DNA of 64,000 nucleotides from Lanius collurio (taxonomy: Eukaryota; Chordata; Aves; Passeriformes; Laniidae), in contig JACBWW010000008.1 in the NCBI GenBank assembly GCA_020086605.1, positions 21,575,583-21,639,582 on the forward strand. The letters run 5' to 3'. The notes under the pieces were generated by a model that ran no database searches, was not told where the DNA came from, and worked only from the letters and a program-made list of their open reading frames with translations. Positions within the stretch are counted from its first letter, which is position 1. The number at the start of each line of letters is the position of its first letter. Position numbers and translations under genes: made by a program. Shown piece by piece: positions 26,361 to 40,470 of this stretch.

Positions 26361-29300
26361 ATGTCAAAGTGTATATAACATGGAAAACTTGAAAACACCA
26401 TTCATCTTTCTAAAACAGGACATTAATGCGACTTACCAAACCTTATTTCTTTTTCTTTAGACATATATATTTTATCCAGAATTATTTTCTTACCTTCTAA
26501 TGCCTTCTTATTTCTCTAAGCTCTTTGTAGTACTGACATCTATGCTGTTTCTTGACAACCTTCTTTCATTAAACCCTATAGCCAATGCATCACCTTTGTA
26601 AAATTCATTTGCAACTTATAACAATAACTTTGAACAGCCTGTTTCTACTGGAACCAGTTCAGATGGAGCCAGAAATACAAGGAACACAGTGGAAACTTTA
26701 AAAAAGTAAAAGCCTTGAAAGATTTTTGAATTTGGTGAAAGATTAAATGAGTTCTTTTCAAGACATAATTTCTCCACAATTTAATAACAATACAGATGAT
26801 TTTTATACTTTTTAAATTATTTATACTTGTTTCTGAAGATTACACCTGTGCAAAATTGCAAATATCTCTGAGGAAACCATGTTTGTTTGCTAAAAGGCAG
26901 ATTTTGTTATGCATTAGGTAGAATGAAAATGGGTTTTGCTCTAAGAAAATTTCAGGATTTTTATCGTATACACCAACCTATCAAATGTTTAATTGCAAAG
27001 AATGAGATAGTGAACTGAATAGATACAATTGCTCAAACCTGATTAACTGGCACCTGGTCATTGTTCAGACTGACTTGCAGAGGGTTCAAGTTATATCCGA
27101 CATACTGACTGAAGGTAATGATATATGCTTCATTCACCAAAGAAACAAATGTTTTGTTTCTCTGCTCTGATTCCCTGCTTTACAGATACCTGCAGTGGTG
27201 TAATATGCACTACTAGTATTGTAAAACAAGAGTTTATTACATGGCTAAGTAAGTTGATCTTTGTAAAACTGCACAAATGCATTGAAATAAAATAAAAACT
27301 ACTTAATCCAATCTTCTCTCATACAATTTCTTTCAAGGAGAACAGACACAGCCTGTTAAAATAACAAAGAATGTAGAGTTTCCATTCACATTCACAAAGT
27401 GTCCTCATTCAAACCCCCACTCTAAAGCTACCTTTCCTCTCCTCTCATTTTTCTTTGTGGTGGAGAAATGCGATTCCATGGAACCGACAATGATTTTGTT
27501 TTATGTTAACTGGCAGAGCTTTTAGAGCCTTGCAGACCTGGTGACACTTAAATGGCCCACACTTTGGATTGTCTTGTTGTGTGGAAAAGGTAGATAAGGG
27601 GAGGAGGAGAAACATAAAACAGGTGGGCAAGGGCAAAGTGGCATTCACAAATGTTTCTTAGATCCAAGCCAGGTTGAGGATCATTTCTGGGGTAAACAAT
27701 TGCTGTATTGAAATTACATCACACAAAGGTGTTATATTACTTATGAAGTCCTGAGAACTCTGTAAAACCTGGCAAGAACATCACATGGAAAAAGGTAAGA
27801 TCTTCTGAACTTTTAGCCAGGAAATCAACAGAAACTAATATAGTTTAATGGCAATTAGTCTAATATGTGTTACTTGTAGAACTCCTGCCAATAATACCAT
27901 GTAGTGACTGTTGTAAAATGCCAACTTCTCTGGCTTCTCTGTTAGGGATTAGGTGAAAGCTTTTAGAAATGTACTTGGCTTGATATTCAAGTCACTCCTG
28001 AAAAGGCTTTAAAAATTAATTTTACAGCATATGAGCTACAAGATCCTGAACAATGTTAATTTGCTGTTTATATTGTCATTTGCACCAACATTTTCTCTTT
28101 TGTGTGCTTGAGATCCCACAAAAATGATATGTTTTCATTCTGATATCAGTGTGGTGCTTTTGACGTCTACATGGCATATTAATACAATAAAATCAGAAAA
28201 CTAAAAATAGGATCTAAATTAAAGGAAGGTTTGAATAATGTCTATATTCAGTGGCAAGTCATCATATTAGAGTAAATTTCAGCATATCTGAATAATTTGA
28301 CTGAAAAGTTTATTTGAACTGCTTGAGATAATATTTTGAGTGTGTGGCCCTCTGCCTTTCCTTGGCTTTCTTTTTAAAGAACTGTTTGACTTTTCCACCC
28401 TAGTCTATATTTTATTTTTTCATTACTAGTTTCTCTCTGCATACACTAACAGTGTTAAAAAGAGAGACTTTGCACCCAACTCCAAGAAAGGGCCACGGAA
28501 TGTGATCTAAGATGCGGGTTTGTGAATGAGTGAGAAAGGGGAATAGGTTACCATGGTGTTTGGATGCTGCACTTCTCCATGCCAAGCTGAGAGACTTGCT
28601 TGCCTAATCTGGGGAACAGACTTCTGCAATGATTGAAAAAGTACAGAGAAGTATCTTGTATGTACTGCAACAGACTAAATATACCTCAACATACACAGTT
28701 ACTTCTCTTAAAATTTATTATCATAAGAGGCTATGAGGAAAAATTATTTGAGGCATAACACCACACTGAGTTCTCAGAGACTGTGCCACTGAAGGTCATG
28801 AAAATGGCTAGATTTGCCCACAACTACACTTTTCCACAGGCCTTTCAGTTTGGAGCCAGGTGCAAAAACATGCAGATTTTCTGCTTGCTAGCACCTGGCT
28901 ATGCAATCAACAGTGCCAGAAGACATTTATCCCTGTACTTAATTGCTGCACTTGTATCACATATATAAAATAATTTAGAGAGAATTCTGCTCACATTGTA
29001 CTTCATTTTTGCAACTGCAGCGAGGGGAAGTTTAATTTTTAATGAACTAAATACACATTTCACAAATGAAATCATTACTTCAGTTTGAAAAGTCCTTTAC
29101 TCTCTTTGCAGGGACTACTGTCAGGCAATACTTCAAACTTCAGTAAGAGGTAGTTATTATGAGATACTAGAATAAAAAATTCTCATTTGGATTTATCTCC
29201 TAATCCTTGTCAAATTATACCAAAAACCATCTTTATAAATGATGAGACTGTGACTAATACACGGTAAACTGTGTATCAGTTTTATCATTAAACCTGATTA

Positions 29301-29894
29301 TCATTGTCAGTAGCAGTAATTGCAGTAGTAGTATCATTCAATTATTTATTTAGCCCCATTTCTGAAAGCAGTACCTCAAAGTACCCACATGGCATGACGA
29401 TATACAGTATTTTCTGATTTGTCATTTCATGAGGGTTTTTTGATCTTGTTGGTTCTAACGAACAGCTATTTTGTACAGATTACCTGAAAGAAAATCACCC
29501 TGGCTAACAACTAGATACGTGACCTACCAATTAGTAGGTCAGCAACTAAAACATACTATGTTTTTTTAAAAAGACTGCCTAACAAATAACATTCTTAGTA
29601 AACCTGACTCAGATATCACCAACTACACTGCATAGTATGCTTCCAATAATTACTCACTTAGTAATTTTCCTTACAGAAAAATGTTATTTATTTTTAAGGT
29701 ACTTTTATTTTCAAAGGTATTTCAGATTCAGTTAGTGGATTGAAAATAATTTCACATGCTTACCAGATAGAGGTTTAATACTTTGATTTGTATTCATACA
29801 CAGGCTGGCAGGGGTACACGCACAAATACAACTACGCTTATTAGTGCATTATACTTCATGAAACATCTATAAATAAATATTACCCTCTAAATAA
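26361..29894. other. AT-rich unique DNA, no gene seen
   Basis: No exon or transposon is recognised. Open frames are 61 to 67 codons at most. A two-tier imperfect hairpin at 28854-28900 is listed separately. Confidence 0.6.
28854..28900. repeat. Two-tier 47-base hairpin
   Basis: The outer arms AGCCAGGTGC (28854-28863) and GCACCTGGCT (28891-28900) pair perfectly. Inside, GCAGA (28872-28876) pairs with TCTGC (28880-28884). It is shorter than a normal microRNA precursor and there is no evidence of expression. Confidence 0.6.
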
Positions 29895-30275
29895 GATGGC
29901 TCATAGGAACTGGGAGTTTAAGATGCATGAATAAGTCTGAGGTGGGGCAGTACACTTGGCTGTCAGTGGCTTCAAATATTGAGTTGCCTGAAGGTTCTGG
30001 GAGCAGGTAGATCTGCAGCACATCCAGGGTGACAGAGGCAGCCTGGAAACAAGAGACAGCCTGGTTCGTGGCAGGCTCAGAGAGTTCAAGACAAGCAAAG
30101 CACCCCAGAAGGACACAGCAAGGGACTGCAAGCCCTTAGGGCTGGGCTCTCAGCCAGTGAGGGTCCCTCCTGGGAGAGCCCAGGCATAGCCATGCCCCTC
30201 AGGAGCAGGGCACACTCAGCCTCAGCTGCACCGTCTGTCACAGTGAGGAGCCATATCACAACATGGCCCTCAAAT
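29895..30275. other. GC-rich patch of unknown nature
   Basis: About 380 bases clearly richer in G and C than the surrounding DNA, with words such as GGGCTGGGCTCTCAGCCAGT and the inverted pair GGGCTCTC/GAGAGCCC near 30147-30182. It lacks CR1 landmarks and a convincing open frame (76 codons at best, minus strand). It could be a decayed LTR, an unrecognised repeat or a GC-rich unique element. Confidence 0.45.
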
Positions 30276-31169
30276 ATTTATGACTTAATTATCATTTAAG
30301 TGTACTTTTAGGAAAGCTAGCCATAAAGTTATGCATTTCAGTGCTAGTTTCTGGACAAGCAAGCTGCTATAAAATTACACATCTTTCTTTCACAGGTCTC
30401 TGGATTAGCTTTGAATGCAAGGAAGGGAGAGGGAGGTATTTGTAGTGCTGCTTCTGGGACCGGCGTCAGCACTTCTGTCACCACCACCACCATGAGTAAG
30501 CAAAGATACAGGGCGCGCACACTAAAAAATGGCTTTGCTCCAAGTAGCACATTTCTTTCAAACACACACTCGGGGCTGAGAATATTGAAAAATGGTTACA
30601 ATGTCTGGTTAATGTTTTGATCACCTCATATGGTCTCATATATAGCTCCTTTCTTGTGTACATTGGTGGCAGCATAACAAAGGCTCTCAGAGATCCAAGA
30701 GTCATTCATATTCATTGTTTTTCCCATTGTCTAACTTTGATTATGCACAGTTTTCTTAAGAGAAACTGCTAAGAAGCAATCATTCAAGGGCGGGTAGACA
30801 CAATGGGGCCACTTGTGCAGGTTTTTTGCTGGCAAAGTTCCTCTTGAAATCAGGTGAAGGAAGCAGTTGTTTTGTTTAAGAACTGAAATTGGTTGATTTT
30901 TGAGAAGCCAGACATTTCGTCTGAAAAGATGTCAAGGGGGTTAACTTTGTTGACATTAGGGAGTTTTGTCCTATGTGATGGAGAATTTCATTCAAGTACA
31001 AAGTACAAGACTGGGCCCAAAGATGTGTGAAAGCAGTAGATCCTTTTTCCTTGAAATTTTGATTGTAGATATTTTCATACTTCTTAAATTTCTTTGTTCC
31101 AAAAATAAAATAAGTTTTAATTTACAAAATATGGTCATATGAAAATGTTGAAGTGTGGAGGAATGAGCA
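30276..31169. other. Unique DNA, no gene seen
   Basis: It includes a short (CAC)n run at about 30479-30492 followed by a GC-richer piece to about 30525. The overlapping frames of 69 to 75 codons on both strands (30344-30705) match nothing known. Confidence 0.55.
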
Positions 31170-33056
31170 GGAATTTGATCAAGGCAGGTCAGAAATAGGC
31201 ATGGCTGAGCAAAGATATCCTCCTCAAACTGAGAAGAAAGGAATGCACAGGCAGTGGAAGCAGGGAGAGATTACCTCGGGGGGGTAGAGGGATATGGTTT
31301 GAATGTATAGGGATTAGGTCAGGCAAGCCAAGGCAAAGCTGGACTGTTACTTGGAAAGGGACATGAACAGGAAGGGATTCTATAAGTTTATAGTCAGAAA
31401 AGAAAGGCCAAGGAGAGTATAGTCCCCTAATCAGCAGGGGTGGTGGATATGGAGGAGGCTGATGTACTCAATGAGTTCTTCACGTCAGTCTTCCCTGGCC
31501 ATCAGCCTTTTCACAACTGTCAAGTCCCCAGACATCTGGCTGGGTGCAGAGGGAATGAGGTCCCTCCCACTGTAATCAAGCAGCAGTTCCAAGATCAGCT
31601 GATGAAACTGAATAGCCATAAGGCCATGGGATTGGAAGACAAGTATTCCTGAGAGAACTGGCTAGTGTTGTTGCCAAGCCACTCTCCACCATGTTTGAAA
31701 AGTCATGGTGGTCAGGTGAAGGCGGCTGAGAAAAGGGAAATGTTGTTCCTATTTTTAAAAACGGGAGAACTAAAGATCAAGGGAACTATGGATCAGTGAA
31801 CCTCACCTGGGAAGAATATACAGCAGATCCTCCTGGAAGATATGCTAAGGCATATAAAAGACAAGAAGAGGATCCAAGGCAGCCAGCACTGCTTTACTAG
31901 GGGCAAATTGTGCCTGACCAATCGTGTGGTCTTCTAATGGGAGGTAAGAGAAGATTAATTGACGCCATCTACCTAGATTTCTGTCTTTGATATGGTTCCA
32001 AGTAATACCCTTATCTGCAAATCAGAGAGTCATGGATTTGATGAATGAAGTATTCAGTGGAAAAGCAGTGGGCTGGATGTACACAGCCAGAGAGTGTAGC
32101 CAATGATTTTATGTTCAAGTGGCAGCTGGTGATGAGTTTTGTCCCTCAGGACTCTGTGTTGGGCACAATGTTTTTAAATATTGTCATTCCTCAATGACAT
32201 AGACCACAGGAATGAGGGCACCCTCAGCCAGTTTGCAGATAACACAAAGCCAATGGGACAGTTGACACAAAAGAAGGATGGAATGCTGTCCAGATGATCC
32301 TAGACAGATTTGAGAAGTCATAGAACTTCATGAGGTTCACCATGTCTAAGTTGCTACACATGTGTCAGGAAAATCCCAGACATGAGTACAGACTGTGAGA
32401 AGTGATTGAGAAAAGCCCCGAGAAGTAAGACTTGGTGGTTCTTGTGGATTAAAAGCTGGATATGACCCAGCCATGTGTGCATGGAGCCCAGAAGGCCTAC
32501 CACATTCAGAAAAGGTGTGGACAACAGGATGAGGGAGATGGTTCTACCCTGCTCCTTGCCCTTGTGAGACCTAGAAGGCTGCATCTAGCTCAGGATCCTG
32601 GACATGAAACAAGGATCTGTTGGAGTAGATCCAGAGAAGGGGCCACAAAAATGATCAGAGGCCTGGAGCATCTCTCCTATGAAGACAGGCTAAGACACTT
32701 GTGTTTGTGCAGCCTGGAAAAGAGAAGGCTGCAAGGAGATCTCATTGCCGGCTTTCACTACCTTAAAGAAGCTTATGAAAAAAGAGGGAGAGGGACTTTC
32801 TATACAGGCAGATGGTGACAGGGAAAGAGGAGATGATTTTAAATTGAAAGAGAACATATTTAAGTTAGATGCTAGGGAGAAACTCTTTACTCAGAGGTTG
32901 GTAAGGCACTGGAACAGGTTGGCAGAGAAGTTGTGGTTGCCCAGTTCCTGGAAATGTTTGACATCCTTACTAATGGCATGGGCATTTGAAACTAGATAAT
33001 CTAGATAAAGGTCCCTTTCAACCCAAACTAGTCTAAGATTCTATTATTCTATGAAA
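31170..33056 (+). mobile_element. CR1 LINE, 5'-truncated, ~1.9 kb, inactive
   Basis: This is the longest transposon copy in the window. It begins in the linker between the endonuclease and reverse transcriptase (GGAAGCAGGGAGAGATTACC at 31257-31276, then AAAGAAAGGCCAAGGAGAGT at 31400-31419). It passes through the start of the reverse transcriptase (31440-31652: ADVLNEFFTSVF and LNSHKAMG are the recognisable peptides) and the catalytic FADD region at 32232-32243, which here reads FADN. It then runs through the 3' untranslated end to a decayed ATTCTATG tail at 33038-33055. Stops and frameshifts break the frame repeatedly, so no protein can be made. The 5' part of the element (gag-like ORF1 and most of the endonuclease) is missing, the usual result of incomplete target-primed reverse transcription. 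Confidence 0.95.
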
Positions 33057-36000
33057 TGGATATTCACAATAAATCAGTTACTTGTCTTGTCTAAGTTCAT
33101 GTTTCCTGATGGACTCAGAAGTGCTCCACTAACAGAGTTGGAAGAATTTTATGGGCTAGTTGTACGATACTTCCCATTAAAATAGAAATTTAGCACTTAA
33201 ATGCTTTAATCACTTAGCAGTTACCCTGAGAAGCATGGTTACTGTACTTCTGAGTGGCAGTAGCTGCACTGTGTTTGTGGAACACTGGGAAACTAGAGAG
33301 CTGGAATTCAAAACCAAAACTGGACCAGTCTTACAATCAGCTGTGAAAATTCACATTTTTCCTGCTGAAATAAGGGGCAAAGTGGGAGCAGAAATTAATG
33401 GCAGCAAGCACTACCTAAATTAAAAATTAAAGTAGGGCTAGCCAGAAGCTACTCACATTTCTGCTGTTTAGAGCTCCTCAAGGGGCTACAAATGAACTCT
33501 GTAGACCACCTCCCCTCTGCCACAGGGAAGAAGCATCAGCTACCACACTAAATGATGACTTAAGTCCTTACATCTCAGCCTGTCACATCCACAAAGTTTC
33601 ATAAGAAATCAGTGACAGAAATGGTTACAGAGCCCATTCTTTGTCAGCAGTTCCTGGAAGTCAGTGGAGTGTATAGCAGAGGTTTTATTAATAGTTTTGT
33701 ATGCACATACCCACAAATCCAATCTAACATTAAATAACTAGCTGTTTCCTTTAAAAAAAACCCACAAACACAATTTTACTGACATTGTTTTTCCTAAGAA
33801 AAACACACATCATTTGCATTACAGTATTATTTTTGTAGGTTTCAATAATTTAGAAAATAGTTTTATAAAACTGTTATATTACAGTACAGCTCTAACCTTA
33901 AACTTAGACAAGCTGGTCAATAGCCACAAAATGTATTAAGCAGTAAAGTGTTACATAAAATGGAGCATTTCCACCTGAAATTTAAGAGCACGTATTGACA
34001 GCTGTTGGATTTTTTCCCTCTTCTTTCTAGTAAACTTAACAATGTCAAGGTGCTTTGCCCAGGATGCTGTCAGAGGGAGTAATCAATTTTAAAAAGGGAG
34101 TATAGAAAGAGACAACAAAACTTTTTATATAAGACTTACCTTCTTGAGACATCTTCCTTGTAGGGATATAGAGTGGAAGTAGGAGTAGTAGTTGAAAGAG
34201 AGAATCTGAAAATACAGAGTCTGTTAATAAAATGTTGTATTTTTTCAACTATATCTTAGAAACAAATTATATATTGTCTGTCTTCCACTTGCATGAAGGT
34301 CAGGAGGGTTTCTTGCTAAAAATGTACTTCATTCAGCATGAAATTTTTTGGAAATAAAATGCCAATATCACTAAACTCAAAGTTTTCAATTTTTTTCTCT
34401 ATAAATATATTCTTTAAAATCTCTAAAAAAGATGGCTAAGAAGTTTGTACATGTGACTTTCTTTAAAGAAATTTAAGCATCCAAGTCTATAAATCAGAGA
34501 AGGTTAATAGTCACACAGATATATCAACATATTTTATTTTTAAGGTTTTTAAATGGATTAAGCTAGCTTGAGCTTCTGTAGACTTTGAATTTAGGGTTTT
34601 TTATTAATATTTGTGACAAGTTTCTACAACTACTTGTAGTATTCTGTTTGTGGCTAGTGCTTTTAAGCTAAAATCAGTTGTTAGCAAGAGTGATAAAATG
34701 AAATAGTTCCTTCTTTTTTGTACTAGTTCTGAGGTTTGAGAACTATTAATTGCAATAAAGAAAGTAAAAATGTATCATTTAGATTTTTTTCTCCTTGTAG
34801 CATAACCAGAAAAGGAGAAATAATAACCCTGTTCTTAAAAAAAAAAAAGAATTGAAGTCATTTTACACTGAATGTGATTTCATGTATCAAAGAAAATATA
34901 TCCTGCAATGTTTTTGGAACTATAGAAGTATAAACTATATAAGAAAGCTTTATTTTTCATCATTTTGAATATTTGAAAAACATTATGTTCTCTGAAATTG
35001 TCAAAATTTAACATCAATTCCTGTGGCTAAATGAAATCCAGAAATCTATACTCTTTCAAGTGGATGCTCCCGTTGCTAGCAAGAAGGAGTGACTTTTGGA
35101 AAACAAAAAATTACATAAACTCTGCATTCAGTCTCTGTTCAAGCTTGGCAGTGAAAGTCACCTCCTATTTCACTGACAGTGGCTGCTCCATTTTTATATT
35201 TTTTTGCCATAGTTGTGGTGCCTGAACTTCTATTCATGGTGTTACACTGGGAAGATACCGCTGGTTAGGCATGTCCTTCTCCTTTGCTGAAAATAAACAA
35301 GTTTCTTCTTTGAATCCTGATGTGTTTACACAACAACCTCACAGTTGTATCAAGGGTGAGGACAACCAGCTGTGGAGAAGTAGTAGCAGTGCCTAAACAA
35401 ATTGGGGAGGGGAACCATTTAAACCATCCCTTCCCCTGGAACCCTTAGTAAACCAGAGGATGAAAACAGAATTTTCTTTTTAGTATTAGAGTGTCACAGT
35501 CTGTGTTCTCTCCTTAGCTTTGGCATCAGCCCAGGAAGGTTCAAATCTGGCCTTCTGTCCTTACTTATGCATTATTTTTGTATAACTATAACATTAGGTT
35601 AAGAGAAATGTACATTAGAAAAGCTGGTTCTTACAGACCTTCTCCCTTCTATTGTACAGGGTGTTCAGTGTCTCTGTAATCTCTCTGCAAGCCATCTATG
35701 CTTTAAAGGTACCTTAAGGCCCTAGAAATTGTGGGTAGAAGAATTTAAGTTTGTATTAAATTTATTTTAAAATACCAAGTTTATGCTAGTTTATATTATT
35801 GAATAACTAAATGTGACATGTCAGAAGATGTTAAATATTTGTAAGAAGTTAGCATTGTTCTGTGCACTTTCCAAATGGATCTATTATGTCTGAGAATTCT
35901 AGCTACTTATTTTAGGTGTCATTTGGCATCATGTGTCAAGGAAGTACCATGTGCTCCTCGCCTGCCTTTCAAGAAGTTACAAATGACACCATTCATCTCA

Positions 36001-37225
36001 TCACATGACAGACTTGTTGCTTCTTATCATTATGTGATGTCTGCCTGTTGTAAATGTGGTAGAGATCCATTTTCTGGCATTCTCTTACTTGTGTGCTTCA
36101 CTTTAAATTAATGGGGAAATATTCTGGAGGTTTTAAAAACACTTAACAATTTCTTCTTGAAGTCTATTCTGTTTATGCTGTGACCAGATAACAAAGCAGT
36201 CTAAACACATAAACTGCTTTGAAATGTATTTCACTTAAGTATAAGCTAATGCCTTTCTTTACTGGTTTTATGTATTTTACTGCATTGAATATGGGAATGT
36301 GTTTCAGAAAAGCCTGAAAAACAAAAACATAAATGTGCACATGGAAGATTGTCGCCATAAGATAAATAATTGAAACATGTTGGGAAACCCTTTGTGAGAT
36401 ATAAGTGAATTCATTGTGCCCACTGGGATGTTTACCAGACGAAAAGTGTGACAATGACAGTACCCTTGTTGTTTGGTACATAATTTAGAGTATTCCTAAT
36501 GAATATTTCATGTAGTATCATTTGTGTATGAATTGTAAGGCATGTATATCAAGATTCACTAGGGGCACTGTCAAACTCCTCAGTTTGAAATAAGCACTTA
36601 TAAATTACTTAAGGATATTGTAGGAAAAAAGAATGGTGTAAGTTCCTTTTTAAGCAAATCATTATGGCCGTTCTTGGGAATAATTTGCTTAGTAAAGGAA
36701 GAACACTCTGAAACAAAGAAAAATAAAATGCTCTCACTTTCACATTAACAAGCAGCTTCTGTTCCTAGAAACTCCCAAGATTATTCTTAAAATATATGTA
36801 ATTTTTAAAAGGAATGACCAGAAGTAATTTTCTCTAAATATGGAAATTTGTGTTTTGTGAAGTCAGGGGACTTTGAGAAAGTGTTTGTTCAACCAGTTCA
36901 AAAAGAAGAACTCATTATTTATACCCATATTGATGCATCTCTAAAACCTAATTGAGACTAAGTTTTAAAATAACAATGAGGATGATTTCATAATGAAGTT
37001 TTGTTCAACCTTTTTTAGCTACAAATTTTGTAAAAAGCAGACTGATTTTTCAGTCTTCACACTTATCAAACACATAAATGGAACAAAAGTTCATTTCACA
37101 AGTGATTGTGAAAAGATCAAGAGTATAAATACACTAGTTAGTAAATTGAGAATGAAGAATTCAATTAGTTGCACCAAAGTAAGGACAGTTATCTCTTTCT
37201 AATTTTTACCTAAAATAAAAACAAG

Positions 37226-37287
37226 TCTATATATCTATGTTGTGTATATATCTACATCTTCATGTATCTACTTATCTCTACACATAT
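37226..37287. repeat. Imperfect TATC/TA-rich tract
   Basis: Interrupted runs of TATATCTA, GTATATATCTAC and GTATCTACTTATCTC form a degenerate tetranucleotide microsatellite of about 60 bases. Confidence 0.6.
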
Positions 37288-40254
37288 GCCTGTATAAATC
37301 CTTTTAAAACTTGTATTAAAAGTGAAGTTCTCAAATCACTGTAATTCATCTTGATAAATATTCTGGTTTTCTAAGATCCTGATTATCTATCAAATCCAGT
37401 TAACTTTAGGTATTCATAAAGTGTCAAAATTCCTGAAAATTTTTCCTAATTGCAGTATCCATATTATAAGAAACCCATTTCCCTTCATTTTCTGCAAAAC
37501 AAAGTTGACAGCTTTTTGGGTTTCTGCAGGTGTCTGTGAGGGTGCCCTTCATCTGTTGCAGAACAGGGATCCCTAAAACTTTAGCTTTATGAGCAAGGCC
37601 AATTTATATAAGTAGAGCTTGTTTAAGCCTGCTTTCTTTTTATTTATTTTTTAATTTTCCTGGTACAGCTGTGCTTCCAGCAATGACAAGAACAAATCCT
37701 TATTATAATAAAACTAAGTATGCCCTTGTCATTTTCTTAATTAATATTACTTTCAGGAATTCTTTTTCTCATGTAAAAACATCAATAAAAATTATCACTG
37801 ACATATTTTTTTTTTCAAAATGTTTTAGAGCTTAGTTGTGAAGTAAGTAAAACTTGATGTCTCAAATAATTGCCAAAGGCCAAGATTCAACAAAGCTTGT
37901 TCTCGGTTTAAAGTACATATTTAAATCTGTTGATTTTATGGGACTCAGATATCTGCTTAAGGACATGCTTCAGTCAATGCATGGATTCCCACTGGAGTCT
38001 CTGGCCTTGCTCTTACAGTTTCAATGATGCCTCTTGGGCACAATGCCAATAAACTCAATCTTGAATCCACTCAAGTCAAGAAGAACCCTTGTTACTGATT
38101 TCACTATGTACAGAATGAGGCCATGTGCGGGGAAGTGCAGCTCTCAGGTAGTGCTCGTTACACTGCAGCATGCTTCGTGCTTTCTTCTTTCTTTTTTTTT
38201 TTCTGTAATCAGAGATGATAATTTACAGAGAGGGCTGTTGTTTTTCTTGCTTTCTTTCCCCACAGTTTGAGAAGGAGGGAATGTCATTCTGTTTCTGACT
38301 CTGAGGTTACATGTGAATCATATTCTGCTGTACCTGGATACCTCTTCTACTTCTGTTAAACCAGCCCAAGAGGTTTGTGGGAGGTGGGGGTCTTTATTTT
38401 TATTCAAAGTGGGTCTAAGTTTAGAATGTATTTTAAATAATTTCAAATAATTTTAAAACTTTATCCCAGTGTCAGTGAAACTATTTATAGACATAATTCA
38501 CAATTATAGAAGTAGTTTCTCTATGTGTATAAAAAGCTGTGATCTCTTTCATTTAAAATGAAGGGTTCTGTGTATTCTTTTGCAAAACAGTTTCTTGTCT
38601 TACTTAAAATTCTGTTTTATCAACAAAAACATTTTGGTTTTTTATTTTGCAAATAAGGCATTGTATTAACTTGCAGCATCCAAATCCATTTATTGGTGGG
38701 GTCTTTTATGATAAAGATTGAATTTTAATCTCAGTTTTTATGTTGAGCTTTCATCTCCATATCTCCCTCCTCATTTATAAAGTAAGTGTGATAATTCCCT
38801 ATGCAAGGTTTATATTAATTAACTAGTTAGATTTGTCCACCTGTGTTAAATTCAGTTGAATTGATTCCTGCTTTTTTCAAAAGTGCAAGTAAGAATGAAA
38901 AAGGATTATTATTGTTTCTGCACATTAACAGTCAAGTTCTTAGTACTTAAAGAGTTTTAAGCTTCAAAGGCAGGACTCCAATTGTATGCTTGTTTGTATT
39001 TTAAAGAAGTTGTTCAGAATTTTACTATTTTTTTAAAAGTGAGCTAAAAGTAGTAAAATGGCTACTGATATATCCAGCATCAGAAGATACTGGAAAATTA
39101 AAGTTCTGATCAAGGTAGAGGATTTTACCTTCAAGCAACCAAAACCTTAATTTCCTGAATGATGAAGGGTTGTGAAGTGCTGCTTCTGCAAGTTGAAAAT
39201 AGTCATTTAGTTTTTAAGAGAAAAAAAAGTATTCCCTCTATTTTCTCACTACAACTGCTATTGTAAATGTCACTATATTCTCACAGTAATATTATGTATG
39301 AAACAATATATGAAGTTACTGTCCTTTGAAAATTTTTATCTCTTTTAAAAGCACAAAGCTTAGCTCTACTTCAAGTAAAAACAATATGGCTTTGAAAGCA
39401 TTTATGAGAGCAGTTAAATAAACAGAGCTACATTGATACACTTGGTATGAAACTTTAAGAAAAGAAGAAATCTTATTCAAAGTTGAAAATAGCTAAGTAG
39501 AATAAGAAGTAAAAGAGTGTGAAAGGATGTGCAAATGGATAGGACCCTTTAGGTTTATCTCTACAGGAAGTTGACTTTAATATCCAATTCATAAAACTTC
39601 ATGAAGTGATGCCTAAAGTTGTGAGCAAAACTTCAATGTATTAGGTGTATTCAGTGACCTAAAGTTTCACCTCACATCTTCACAGTAGTGAAAATGCTCC
39701 CTGTCAGAATTTTCACAGTGCAAAATCTTTTCCATTCCACATACATTGGAGGCCGTTTGCCCTAAGTCTGTATAATATATGAATAGATATTTGTGCTGAC
39801 TACAAAATGGCAAATTTTCAGACAGGTTAAATCTCATCCAGAGATTCTGCTAGGTGACCTGCAAACTTTGCAATTGAAAGACATCTTCATTTTCTCAGGG
39901 ATCTTATAAATGTCTAGGAGACCATACAGTACCAAAGAAGTAAAAAGTAACAGAACAAAAATATAAACACTACGTACGTATATTTGTTTAATCTTTCTCG
40001 AGATTCCTGTCCATCTTTTCTCCTAATTTTTGATTTTATTTTCATATTTAGAGATATGTACTTATAAGGTATTTTTGGTGAGCTCCAGAGCTAGTGGAGT
40101 AAAAATCCAACAGGAGTGTTGTATGACTAATACTCATTTCCTTTTATAACTGGTCATCTCATAGATATGATTGACGCCTTCAAATAATTGTATTCAAAGT
40201 CTTCCATATGGAACATGATAAACTACTTTATATGGGCTAATCTGAATTTCTGAA

Positions 40255-40470
40255 ACGTATAATACCTGCAGCTGCAAAGGAGCACCAATAATTGGAGCAT
40301 ACTTTGCCAGAGCCTGATTCAAGTTAAAAGGGAACGGGTGATCATCATGGAAACAGTGCAAACTAGGGGGTTTTGTGATCTTAAATAGGTGGGGAAAAAA
40401 AATCTAAAACACAAAAGACAGAGGAATCTCATAGGAAGCTTCTGGCCACTTGCAACAGAATGTTAATAGC
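40255..40470. promoter_or_regulatory. Candidate conserved noncoding element (unproven)
   Basis: It contains CTGCAGCTGCAAAGGAGCAC, ACCAATAATTGGAGCATACT (an inverted CCAAT-like pair) and TGATCATCATGGAAACAGTG. The sequence is non-repetitive and non-coding. The call rests on texture only. Confidence 0.2.

Noticed and set aside
32462..32999. Open frames of 118 and 84 codons
   Set aside because: They are parts of the decayed CR1 at 31170-33056, downstream of the broken reverse transcriptase.
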